From Sinotaia quadrata (lineage: Eukaryota; Mollusca; Gastropoda; Architaenioglossa; Viviparidae): a DNA stretch of 64,000 bases. Where the stretch lies: contig CM054180.1 in NCBI GenBank assembly GCA_028829895.1, forward strand, positions 119,892,473 through 119,956,472, written 5' to 3'. The notes below the pieces were generated by a model. The model saw only the letters and a list, made by a program, of their open reading frames with translations, was not told the origin of the DNA and searched no databases. Shown here piece by piece: positions 46,901 through 60,060 of the stretch. Positions within the stretch are counted from its first letter, which is position 1. The number at the start of each line of letters is the position of its first letter. The translations under genes were made by a program, and so were the position numbers.

Positions 46901-47890
46901 GTAGTAACTATAGATAAAAAGACAGAAAGAAAGATGTAAGCAAATGAAAATGTAATTGTGGGTTTATAAACCCTAATATGCGTTTAGAAAAAAAGTCTCT
47001 TTTGACTCAAATTTGCTTTTGTTATAGTAAACAGTAATTATGCAAGAAGCCCGTTTGTCTGCCCTTTTGTACTACGTAACTTCTCGCCCCATATTACAAC
47101 ATTTTGAACAATCGGACTATCTTTGTGGAGTCTACATTTCTAGTAAAAAAAAATGTCAGTAACATGGGAATAATCGAAAAACAATGTAAAACGATATAAA
47201 CTTGTAATAAAAACAACAACAACCGATTGGTTTATAAATTTGACACACTTTTCAGATGTAATTAAGTTGCATCCTGTGGTGTAGGCATTGCCTTTCACAT
47301 TTTTCTCATCGTGGGAAGAAACATTTCCTTTTCTTTTTAAATGCAACATATCGGTTATTGTTTTAACTTTAAAGGACACATTTAAAATGACAGCGAGCCA
47401 AGAATAGATTGCCTGCAAGTAATTAATTCTGCAGGCACTTCAATAAAATGAAGTAGTCCATTCAATTCCGAATAAAACATAACTGAAATTGAAATTAATA
47501 AATGAAATAAACAAATCCATTTTAAGACTTCTTTACAATATCAGTGAAGGATCTTGTCCGACTTTCACGAGTAATCTACCCTGTTGTGTTCGACATGTCG
47601 GCTTTTTAGTACTGCACTGTGAAAAGAGATATTTGAGGAAAGGTGAGGGCAGTAGTACGTATGGGGGACGGAAGGGGGCGGCGCTGTGAAACTCATTTGA
47701 GAAAATAGTCACTATAATAATATAACCAAAATACTGGCCTTTCTAAGTGTGTTATAATATTAGTGTCATAAAACAATTTTTAGAAAAAGAGAGAGAGATA
47801 AAGTCACAATTTGAAAAAAAAACCCCAAAGAAATATGAAGCAAGCACACAACTACAATTTTCCAGGGGACTAGTAACTAGAAAAGTAAGA
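43914..47890. other. Intergenic DNA with raised CpG; no gene identified
   Basis: Contains CRE-like TGACGTCA sites (about 44540 and 46019), a T/C- and CA-rich stretch at 46360-46560, and overlapping unrecognised open frames on both strands at 45186-45684. GGTTCGAGACC at 44683 resembles a pol III B box, but no A box fits well. Confidence 0.4.
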
Positions 47891-48254
47891 AGTTTGTATC
47901 CACTATCACCATTGGCGCAGTTTGTATCCACTATCACCATTGGCACAGTTTGTATCCACTATCACCATTGGCACAGTTTATATCCATTATCACCATTGGC
48001 ACAGTTTGTTTCCACTATCACCAATGGTGCAATTTGTATCCACTATCACCATTGGCACAGTTTGTTTCCACTATCACCATTGGCACAGTTTGTATCCACT
48101 ATCACCATCGGCACAGTTTGTATCCACTATCACCATTGGCACAGTTTATATCCATTATCACCATTGGCACAGTTTGTTTCCACTATCACCATTGGCACAA
48201 TTTGTATCCACTATCACCATTGGCACAGTTTGTATCCACTATCACCATTGGCAC
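47891..48254. repeat. 28-bp minisatellite, 13 copies
   Basis: The unit is AGTTTGTATCCACTATCACC + ATTGGCAC, and 364 bp gives 13 units. Variants include TTTCC, TATATCCATT, ATTGGCGC and CAATGGTGC. All three forward frames are open because the unit lacks stops, which creates spurious repeat proteins. Confidence 0.95.
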
Positions 48255-48585
48255 TGCTAACAAAGACAAACTGTAAGTCAATTTGCAGCCCACCTTAGGC
48301 GCATGAAGCAAAAGGAAAAGTCTTGGTATCTCTGACTTTCATGGATACACCAGCTCCACCAACAGGCATACTGACAAGTAATTTTGACTTCATAGTACAA
48401 AAGTTTGCATATGTAACACAAGTATGCACGCATGAACATACATATTTGCAACGACTGTAGCACATATTACATCATCTACGGTATAAAATTTTCAAATCGG
48501 TCTCATTCCAAAAGACTCTTGTGTCATCGTCGATAAATTTCCGCTTCGTTCCCTCCCCCCCTCCCAATTCTGTCTTGCATTCATT

Positions 48586-48586
48586 C

Positions 48587-48647
<61 letters not shown>

Positions 48648-48661
48648 CAAACACACACACA
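48586..48661. repeat. (CA)n microsatellite
   Basis: CA dinucleotides with a few CG and AA interruptions, about 75 bp. Confidence 0.97.
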
Positions 48662-51600
48662 GGAACACAAGCATATGCTCCTAGCAGTCTGTCTCACACT
48701 GCCTCACACAGATATCCGATCTTAATCCATTAATCTTATCTTTCCTGTGTTATCTTTCCCTAGGTTGTTGGGGAGCCACTGCACCGCTCTTTGTAGTCTT
48801 CCAAAAGTCTGACGTTGACTTCACCCACCCGGGCAGATAGGCAAGGGCAGATAACCAATCTGATGTGCATTCTGTTGCGTGATTACGTACTGGCGTACTT
48901 TACTGCACGATACTGCAAGACTCAGTTTGGCACTGAAAACAGCAATCCCTGGAAGCTCAATGGGGATGATCATGTTAAAGGGAGGGAAACACGTCGGTCG
49001 GACGTGTTAGGCTTGGGATTAAGGGACAAGCCGTTGAGTAGGTGTGTGGGTAGGATTACTTTTCACAGTGATCTGCGTGCATGCAAACTCATTCGCAGAT
49101 ACGCACACTTCCACCACGGTTACCGTTAATCACTAAAAGGATCAATGGGTCCCGTTCAGCCCCCTTTGCAATGTTCAGTTTTATTTTAAGTTTTAATCCG
49201 CTAGAAGCAGAAAACAATTAAATTTCTACACTGCAGTATTGTGATTTCTTTTCTTCCTGCACGCTCAAGTGACAACAACAAAAATTAGATTTTAAAAGAA
49301 AAAAAAATGTGTTTGGGGGGGGGGGAGGTGGAGCGAAAGGAAATGGTGTGTGAAGAGTGGAGGGGGGGGGGAATGTAGTTGCACAAGCACTTAAGAAGTT
49401 CAACTGCTCGAGTTTAAAATTAATGTTGGAAAACGGTAGTTCAGTGCGATCGGATGTGCCAGAGCATTAAGTAGTATATTAGCATCGCGGTACATTTGAT
49501 CTCTGCGTCACTCATAGCTTGATCTGTGGGAAAAACACTTGAAGTTAAAGTAAATTACTGTCTGTTAGTCTGTATCCGGCAAGATAAAGCATTTTTTTAA
49601 ATCCCCCCCCAAAAAAAAAAAAAAAAAAAAAAAATTCCTTGAGACTTAATAATTGAAAAGGTGGAATCTGTACATTTACCGCAATGTCTTGGGTAAGCTC
49701 GAGGGTCGTTTCCTTGTCTGATTTATTTCATTTAAAAAAAAAAACAACCGATTTTTACAAAACAAAAACAAATTGTGCAACGCATACGTTTTTACGGAGC
49801 ACTGCACTTAAACTATATTGAGACTGGGTCAAACTTGGTGAACAAAGTAAAGTGATTCTACTTAGTGAATGAGCATTTCACGCCAATTGTGATTCCTTTT
49901 TTATGAGCAGGAATTCAACACTTAAAACAATATGTCTTCCGACATTCCTTGAATATGTTTGCTCGACATTTAAATACTGTTTGCTACAAAATAAATTAGA
50001 ACCACCAACTTAAACTGGACATCAGGTTTGACCCAATCTAGATTTTAAAAAGAAAGCAAAATTCTTAAGAACACTTTTTTATGAAAGCGTAAATAAAAGA
50101 CAAGGTTTTATTAATTTTCTTTAATTTTCATCTTTTACAGAGTTGAGATCAAATGAACTGTTTAGGTTTCGTAAGGCAAAATTCAATAATTTAAAAGAGT
50201 TTGAATCAATTTTAACGCGCCAAATCATATGAAAATTAAAATGAATACCTATTATCATTCAACCGGAAATTTTTGTATGGGGTAGGTCATGGCGGCCGCG
50301 ACTGGTTTTTCTGCTTTGATTTCAAATAGTGAGCGTCGATCTGCAGCCGCACATAGGCTACGTACACAGACTGATTATCCACCTATTTATCTCCCTTCAA
50401 TATATATATTGCGCATGTAAAGACCAAAAGCGCGCATGAACCACCCACATAAGTGTTATGAAAACTTATATTTGCATAAATTTAATTTTTCTAAACGCCT
50501 TGGCCAAATATTAGTAGGCAACACATTATTTTTTTTTAATAACTGATGTTAATTAAGTAACTATGTAGAACCAAAGTTGTCGTTTATACATGAGGTCGCT
50601 CCGTGACGACACAAAGTGGCTAAAATGCTTTGGGCCATAACTTTGTCAAGGCTGTTTCTTTGTTTTGCATGCAGTTATTATATGCAGTACCACGAGACAT
50701 TAGCGCAGAAGAAATTTTGTTTGGGTGAAATGTCAAATCCTTAATATACAAGAGTGAGTGTGTGGCATTAAGGTCGTTGGTGCACGTTTGCAACATCGAA
50801 AATCACAGAATTGTGTTCTTTCATTTGTTTATGCTACACTCTCCAGTGTGACTTTAATTATGATATCATAACACGTTCATTCTACTAAATTAGTTTATTT
50901 TCACGGTTGACCTAGATACTTCGTAACTTTGTCTTGAAAAGGAAAGTGAATACATTGAGAGACATACTTTTTTTTTTACCCCACCTTTATGCTTTAGCGT
51001 CAAGGGTGACGAATCCGGTGCGAAAGAAAACTGAATGGCAGTAGTTATTTAAGATACTTCGACTCTCTATTTACACACGGTGATAACAATATTTAACCAA
51101 ATAAAACAGTATTTTAAAGCCTCGGAAACCATTATAATTATATGGCTACACTCAAGTCGCCGTGAGCTATTACAGGTCACACTCAATAGTCGAAGTACTC
51201 TTGACATCAGAGTAGTTTTGTCTCACCATAAATTGTGACGTCAAACCGCACGACTCCGCAAACAAAACCAAAATACGTAACGTTCATTGACGCTGACAGC
51301 CCCTTCTCTTCAAGGCTTGGTCTACATTACCCTACTGATCTGCCCGTGAGTTTGAGTGCACTCTGTACTTAAAAAGGATATGTTGTACCTGTATAAAATT
51401 GACCACATTTGAGGTCAAAGAACACTCGATCTGATGGATTGTAGCAATCTATGACCATGTACTGGTTGCACATGAAGCATTTGGCCACATCTGTCGGGAC
51501 CGTTTGTTTAGCAATAGAAGCATTGGCAATACTGTAGCAAACAAAATTTAACTAACTCACTGTAAACAGTTATGACGGATATTCAGTAGAACAGGGACAC

Positions 51601-51893
51601 AACTCTAATTTAAAAATGACACGTGGTTCGACATGCTGAATATATACACACTTGGTACATTCGATAATTGAAAAAATAAAAATAGTACTCAACAATGATT
51701 GATGCAAACCAACGCTAACCGACCTTAGCAAGTTTTGTGGTAAAACAGTAAGTATGAAGGCTGATCTATATTAAGAAACAAACTGATAGCCCCGTTTTGC
51801 GGATATATTACCAGTGATTTCATTTGAAAACCGAAGAATATAATGAAATATATTTGCTCATATGTAGTCAACCAAGATTTGCAGCTGAAAATA
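48662..51893. other. Intergenic DNA with raised CpG; no gene identified
   Basis: Open frames (e.g. 48815-49129) show no recognisable family. A short ATG frame at 50289 (MAAATGFSALISNSERRSAA) has a good start context but no supported donor. Poly(C)/poly(A) lies at 49605-49634. Confidence 0.4.
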
Positions 51894-52220
51894 TACAAAA
51901 GCATAAGCTATTCTCACAAAACATACAAAGGCGTGAGCTATTCTCACAAAACATACAAAGGCGTAAGCTATTCTCACAAAACACAAAGGCGTTTGCCGTA
52001 AGCTATTCTCACAAAACATACAAAGGCGTTTGCCGTAAAATATTCTCACAAAACATACAAAGGCGTGAGCTATTCTCACAAAACATACAAAGGCGTAAGC
52101 TATTCTCACAAAACATACAAAGGCGTAAGCTATTCTCACAAAACATACAAAGGCGTGAGCTATTCTCACAAAACATACAAAGGCGTGAGCTATTCTCACA
52201 AAACATACAAAGGCGTAAGC
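51894..52220. repeat. 30-bp minisatellite, about 11 copies
   Basis: The unit is GCGTGAGCTATTCTCACAAA + ACATACAAAG, with GTAAGC/GTGAGC variants. Two units carry an extra GTTTGCC insert (about 51989 and 52029). Because 30 is a multiple of 3, several frames stay open on both strands, so the apparent proteins here are artefacts. One partial unit continues after the MITE (52432-52450). Confidence 0.95.
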
Positions 52221-52431
52221 CAGGGGAGCACAAACGTTTTAGGCAAGAGGGCCAAATTTCCCATTGATATTGGGTGGAGGGTCGCAAGTCAGAAAATAAC
52301 AACACAAATAATGAAATAATGTGTTCTACATTCGTAATAATGGTAGCATCCTAAACTTTTCCGGGAGCCGCATAGAGCCCTGTCTCGGGCCGCATAGAAC
52401 CCTGTCTCGGGCCGCGGTTTGTGCATCCCTG
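52221..52431. mobile_element. 211-bp hAT MITE inserted in a minisatellite
   Basis: The left CAGGGGAGCACAAACG and the inverse of the right end, CAGGGATGCACAAACCG, form the TIR. The 8-bp TSD GCGTAAGC is exact (52213-52220 and 52432-52439) and is itself part of the 30-bp repeat unit. Inside, CGGGCCGCATAGA-CCCTGTCT is duplicated. There is no coding region. Confidence 0.9.
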
Positions 52432-52519
52432 GCGTAAGCTATTCTCACAAATCTTGAGGTCAGCAGATATCCTGTTTATTCGTTTTCTAAGAATTCGTAC
52501 TTAGCGACTAACCTAATTT

Positions 52520-52565
52520 TCTCTCTCTCTCTCTCTCTCTCTCCCCCCCCCCTCTCTCTCTCTCT

Positions 52566-52619
<54 letters not shown>
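52520..52619. repeat. (CT)n microsatellite with poly(C) interruptions
   Basis: About 100 bp of CT with two C-runs at about 52543-52552 and 52566-52571. Confidence 0.97.
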
Positions 52620-52621
<2 letters not shown>

Positions 52622-54021
52622 CACAGTCCAAAACAGAAAAGAACATTTCCTTTGTTCACATTATACTTTAACATGGATTAAATTTTTAGCTTGATGAGGA
52701 AAACAATATACAAAACATAAGAAAAATTTCATAATTGAACGAATTGCCCATAAAATAATTACCATTTTTTGAGATTTGGAACAAAATGCACAGGAATACA
52801 GAGCAAGATTGAAATGCTTTAAACTATATAACAATCCTATTTATATTTGCAATAAAAATATATTTACTGCTTACCGATATTGTAAAAAAGTTACACTGCT
52901 CTGAAATTACACACAACGTTACGCGTATTATCAAGAGGAATACAATACACATACAGCTATTCTATCTATAAGTCAAGCCACATAATAAAATAAATAAAAA
53001 GTCGTTAGTGAGTATATTGTCCATCGTGATTGACGGTTAGGAGGGGGTGGGTGGGAGATTTTGCAACTCACTTTAAATGTTTAAAAGTAATGATTGCAAG
53101 ACAAGTCTTCTAAAAATTTGAAAGGTAAAAAAGAAACTAGCATCTTTCTATGTCTTATAGCTGCTACACACACGCGCGTGCGCAATATTTAAACTTTCCA
53201 CGAACTTTGAACAGCCAAATTAAACTTTGCCCTAACTTTTACAAAAAAAATCGGAGCTTTGCTTTGGAAAAAAAATTAATGTTAATCACAAAATAATATC
53301 GTCTTCTAGTTCTTTTGCCGCAATAAACAAAACAAATAATTACAAACGAGAGTGCGACTATATTTAGAGTATGGTTTCATTTTTTCATTTTTCTTAAAAC
53401 TTCATGGAAGAGTCATTGTTTCGAAACGAAAATCGATATTACCATTCCAGAAAGTGATCAAGAAAACTATTGTAGTGAGACTAAGATTGAAATTCTAGTG
53501 CAGAAATAATGAAACCTAATACAGAAGGTAAGGTAAGGCCCCCTGTTTTAAAATTTAATTATATATTGACATTGTATAGCTTAGAAACTGGAAAATTACT
53601 TTTTGTATACGGTTTTGAAGAGGAAAGGAAGTATAGGAGAAAAGAAGGGCCCAAACTCCTTGTGCCGACAAGAGTTGTCTTCTAAAATGACTTTCAATTC
53701 AACAGAATATTGGGTCCTACCAGTTGGAACGTAGTTTTATTTTAATTTTAAAAAAATACTTGTAAAGAATACGAATAAGTCAGCATAATTTTGATGAGAA
53801 CATTTTTGTCATATAAAAATTGATAATGGAACACTATTTAGCCTACAGTAGGAAATATATTTTACAAAACACTAAATCTTCCTCTACCCAACCAGGCCAC
53901 GTTAACATTAGATATGTAAGGTAACATAGATTTAAACTAAATCAAGTTCATTTCCACGGCAAATTATAATATAGAGTTCATGCTGGAAGTTTTGCGACAA
54001 CCCTATGCTTGAATTGTACTC

Positions 54022-54033
54022 GGTCACGTGACC
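54022..54033. promoter_or_regulatory. CLEAR-type E-box palindrome
   Basis: GGTCACGTGACC is a perfect 12-bp palindrome containing GTCACGTGAC, the TFEB/MITF-type site. It lies about 130 bp upstream of a weak exon-like stretch. The regulatory role is inferred only. Confidence 0.3.
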
Positions 54034-55047
54034 AACCAGGCTGTTTGCGTTTCTAGAGCTATGCAACGACTAACTAACTCCACGATAGCTGCTATCTTTT
54101 AGAAGCATTTAACTGCCATGTAGTCGAGTTTATGCATGCATGCTAATCACTTTCATTTCAAGGCGAAATATCACAGCTGATTTTCATCGTCATTTGTGGA
54201 GCTATCGCCTCGCAGATGTTTCTCTGCAACTTTGATTTCACAAAGCTGGAGATGAACTCGACGACCCGGTAAGGTCAACAATCGAAAGTAGGGTCGTTCA
54301 GTCTGAACAAGGGGGCTGTGTTGTTGTTTTCTTTTTCGTTTCTCTCTTTTGTTTCTATTAAGACTTTCTCACAGAATGGAGGACTTTGAAACTTTTGTTC
54401 CGTGTACCGCCCATTTCTTTTTCTCTTCTTTTCCACAAAATAAAAAAACCGCTTGACTGACACACGAGTCAATAGCTGGATATATTTGTTTGCAGACATG
54501 CCGTTTTTATTCTATTTTTATTATAACTTTTTTTTCCCATTAAAGAAATGCACAACTTATTGTTGTCGAGTGGTATTTGCGATCGTAGGCAGCGTATTAT
54601 TACTTAAAATGAAGTGCCAGACACGCAGGGTTACTGCGCTCCAGTGCAATTTGATAATCATCCAGATTTCGTCTCGTGAGTACATATAATATATTAAACT
54701 GTTGCCTGTAGTATCATCAGACTGTTGTCCTTAGACTTTGATCGAAGTATTACCAGATTGTTTTCTGTAGTGCTATGTGGCTGTTGTCTATAGTCAGACC
54801 ATTAATTATTGTCAGACTGTCTTCTACATTAGTATCAGATTAGTATCTATAGTGCAAATGCTTTCAGGAGTATTATTAGACTACTAGAGTTTTTGACACC
54901 CGTGATGACAGGTGGAAAATTAAAATGAATGCATTGCTAGGGACATCAATGAATTTGTTTATTGGAAGGCGTGATTATAAGTCACATTGCAAATGAAAAT
55001 TAGGGTATCATTTAGCAAATGACCTTGACGTAATATCTGTTTCGTGA

Positions 55048-55430
55048 ACGCGACAATGCAACATAAAGCTGGCCATGTGCAAACGTCTCCTGCATTATAC
55101 ATGGAAAGAGAGCTTCCTCTCTCCACCCTTCCCTCCTTCCTTCCTTCCTTCTCCTCTCCCTACCTTCCTGGACAGGTGAAAATTTCGTTTCTCCTTCCTT
55201 CCCTCCCTCTCCTGGCCATGTAAAAATCTCCTTCCTTACCCATCCTTTCCCAGTCCCATGAACGTGACAACGCAACATAAAGTTGGCCATGTAAAAAGAA
55301 AAGAATTCCCATGTACTCTAAGGTCAAGGACGCTTTAGCATCGCTCCAGAAAACTCCCATGTAGCACTTCCTTCTTTTCTTCCTTCCCATGAAGGAAGAA
55401 ACAGCAACGCAACATAAAGATGGACATGTG
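55048..55430 (-). pseudogene. Helitron helicase motif relics, three tandem copies
   Basis: The minus strand at 55077-55048 reads HGQLYVALSR, preceded by QETFA. At 55291-55262 HGQLYVALSR is repeated. At 55428-55401 a degenerate HVHLYVALL remains. FxHGQLYVALSR is the conserved C-terminal motif of the PIF1-like helicase of Helitron transposons. CT-rich simple sequence separates the copies (spacing about 210 and 140 bp). No Rep domain is seen. Confidence 0.7.
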
Positions 55431-55949
55431 AAACAAAATCCCACGTGCTCAAAGATCAAAAACGCTTTAGCAGCTCCTCCCAAATGAACGAGACAATTTC
55501 CTATGACAAAGAATACAGATCTGTATAAACTGACTCTTGTTCGTTTTGACTATTACGTTTGTCATAGAAGTATAGACTTTCCATGACTATTGTGTCAACC
55601 GTCCATTGTGCTGTCTTTGGTTTTCGTCAACTTAATGTAGCCAACATACTTAATCGACCTTAATTTTTTTTTGTTTCGTATTCAAATTTATCAATACATT
55701 CAACAGACTTTATTCTTTCTTTCAACTGTATACAACTGTCTACACATGACTAGGCATGAACGAGTGAGACACTTTTTTGTCTATCGATTTGCCTCGCGTC
55801 TGACTAATCAGGTCGTTTTGTGAGTGTTTTGTTGGTTTTTTTGTTTGTTTGTTTTTTCTGCCTAAACTGCCGGGTACAACCGAAGTCATTGTACATAGTC
55901 GCAGTCACCCATTCATATCACACATCTGCAAGTCACAAGATGGCGATTA

Positions 55950-56160
55950 GGCAAGACTAGTAGCAGACTAGTATCTAAACCACAGATGGGCATGCGGGAA
56001 ATGCTGTTTTGGCAAAACTAATATCTGACTAGAATCTGTAACCACAGATTGGCATGCAGAAAATGCTGTTTTGGCAAAATTAATATCTGACTAGTGTCTA
56101 TAACCACAGATGAGCACGTCATGAGATGCTGTTAGGCAAGATTAGAAGCAAACTAGTTTC
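55950..56160. repeat. 62-bp tandem repeat, about 3 copies
   Basis: CCACAGATNGGCATGC anchors occur at 55980, 56042 and (variant) 56104, with GACTAGTATCT and AAATGCTGTTTTGGCAAAA blocks between them. Confidence 0.85.
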
Positions 56161-56419
56161 TCTAAGTAAGCGGCATGAAAGGGATGCCGGTCTGTCGATA
56201 GGGTCGGCACTTAGGTTCATGGCAGACAGCCATTCATGTTCGGATGCGGGCTGAAGCATAAAGATAATGTTGGGATTTGGGGTGACTTGGGCGTTGGCAG
56301 CAGGTACGCGTCACTGATCTTCAGTGCCCAGAATGCCTTGTGGCAGAATTTCGTTTTAAAAAAAAAATGCAACAGTGAGACATCATATCATATCCCAGTT
56401 AATTATTGACATTAAAAAA

Positions 56420-56420
<1 letters not shown>

Positions 56421-56456
<36 letters not shown>
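56421..56456. repeat. (GA)n microsatellite
   Basis: Eighteen uninterrupted GA units after an A-run. Confidence 0.96.
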
Positions 56457-56459
<3 letters not shown>

Positions 56460-58039
56460 TATTCCATGTACTGTTTTATATTCGAGAGTCACACCATTTT
56501 TAAAGGTAACACATAAGCTAACGAACTCTATTGCTCAAATGAAGCTTCATCAATATAGCACATATCTACTTTAACCCCACCTCACCCAAACTGATAAATA
56601 TAATACTTTTATGGAGAACGCTCCCGAATATGCTAGTTTCAATTTGTGACTTAAAAAAAATAAAATCTGCAATGGAATGATGTTTATTTATATAACAAAT
56701 GAAATGTGGGTGACTCAAAAAGGAAAACACCTGAAAAGCAACTCTTTCTATGCTTGTCAAGAAAAATAGAATTCGTTAGTTTCTGTCTTTAAATCTGAGC
56801 AATGCCTTGGGAGTACGCAGAGGTTTGATCAGCCTACGTCGTTGTGCAGTGCTTGCAAGTTCGTGTTCTTTATAGCTCTCCATCCCTGTGCAGCGTGTCC
56901 CCAGTGTGCCTCCTGTCACGATGAAAGTTCCAGCGGTGAGTGACTGAATCAATGACACAGTAACTGCTTCCGTCGTGACACTCTGGAACAGCTCAGCGAC
57001 GAGACAGATCTAATCGAACAGTAAACAAACACAGTCTCGGTGACAACAGATACGCGCAATCCTGTACTCCGTTTAACATAAAAATACAAGCCATAGTTTT
57101 AAAGAAAAACGAAGAAAGAACTAGGTTATAGACTGAAGGTGACTCTACAGTTTCAACATATGTAAACAGATTTTGTCTTTGGAGGAAAAGCTTTAATTTA
57201 AATTCTATTATTTAAAACAAGAATCGTGCATTCGCACTGCTTTTGTTTTCTAAACTCCTTTCGTCTGAATTGGCGTTGGGCCCTTGTCCTCATTTTGTGC
57301 CTCCTCGCTGTAAGGTCAAGGATGTTGCGACAGATATTTTGAACAGGAGAAGTGCCGGCAAATTCCCAATATACCGGTGGGACATCTATGTTTCAAAGGT
57401 TCTTTTTATGCCTGGCTTCTCATTACTACTCAAGCCCCAATACCACGGAGAATACATTTTTTCTTCTGAAGGAATATAAATGCATTTAACAATATACATT
57501 TATGTACACGCACACTGCACAACATACAGTATTTAATCAAATCTAAAATAAGGACGTACACAACACATACACATATATAAATCAGGGATTTAATAGTAAT
57601 AGATGTCCCAGTTAAAAATACAGTTCAGTTTATGACAGCCTTTGATTGTTATACTGTTCTCTGTCCTTTGGGGTTCGTTCAGAGCCTGCTGAATGCTGTG
57701 TTTGAAATATCGTTACCATAAATAAAGGCATGTGGACTACACGTCATAAGAAGAAGAGAAGGATGAAAAGTAATTAAAAAATTATTTCATGAAGTGAGTT
57801 CTGTGGAGTTGCCTCCCTGTACCCGAAGCCTACTGTTTAGCACACCTTACTCGGGTCACTAAGTTAGAGCCCCATATAAGGCTGCAAAAGGTAAAGAAAC
57901 CACAGTCATTGGTAAACTCATACAATAACCAAGAGATGACCATAAGGTGTCAATAAGATGTCCAAAAGATGATGATAAGGAGCTGCTGTCTCACTTTCAG
58001 TACGGGTCTCTTTGCAAGAATCTGGTCTACCTCACATGA
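56457..58039. other. Intergenic DNA; no gene identified
   Basis: The minus frame at 56776-56958 and the plus frame at 57243-57479 are open but not recognised. No clear repeats. Confidence 0.35.
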
Positions 58040-58529
58040 TCTACCCTCTCCACACAATAATTTATCAGAGACTGGCTGCCATTACATAATGGTTCTGGCT
58101 GCTACTGGGGACATCACGATGGCACCTCCTTCTGTGTGATCATGATTCTCGTCTGCATGTCCCGAGAAGAGGATTTTCTCTCCGCTGGCAGGTGATGTCA
58201 TGCCAGACCCATTTCATCTGCTCTCACAAATTCCTGGTACTTGGATGTTGTATCTTTTCATCTCACATGCCACTTGAACTGCTTTTCCAGTTTCGTACAT
58301 GGTTCGTACGTTCCAAGTTCTGATCTTTGTTGTTGCTTTCATCGTCAGGAGATTCGTCGGCTGGTTGGCTTCCGTGAGACTTTCACCAATCTGCGTCATC
58401 TGTCCTCCTGTAGAGGCATCTCCCAGATTCAAGAACTGGTTGGATTCTTCTGTTGCTTTGATTTTGTAGCGTGTGGGATTTTATGGTGTGGGGTTGCTGG
58501 CCCTCCTCCTTTCTCACTTAGGCTTGGGA

Positions 58530-60060
<1,531 letters not shown>

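Larger units (their letters stand above)
52451..55047. other. Intergenic DNA; one weak exon-like stretch at 54164-54268
   Basis: A hydrophobic reading, QLIFIVICGAIASQMFLC, followed by NFDFTKLEMNSTTR sits between TTTCAAG and GTAAGG. I cannot tie it to a family or to further exons. Confidence 0.25.

Noticed and set aside
47747..48298. Long open frames of repeated SPLAQFVSTITIGTVCIHYHHW type
   Set aside because: All three forward frames are open because a stop-free 28-bp minisatellite is translated. There is no gene evidence.
50289..50420. Start-like ORF MAAATGFSALISNSERRSAA
   Set aside because: Good ATG context only. There is no clear donor, downstream exon or homology.
51824..52319. Repeat proteins on both strands (SHKTYKGV, AFVCFVRI types)
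   Set aside because: These are translations of a 30-bp minisatellite, and one is interrupted by a MITE.
56776..56958. Minus-strand frame ending LIKPLRTPKALLRFKDRN, and a GTGAGT on the other strand at 56934
   Set aside because: Neither strand gives a recognisable protein or a coherent acceptor/donor pair.
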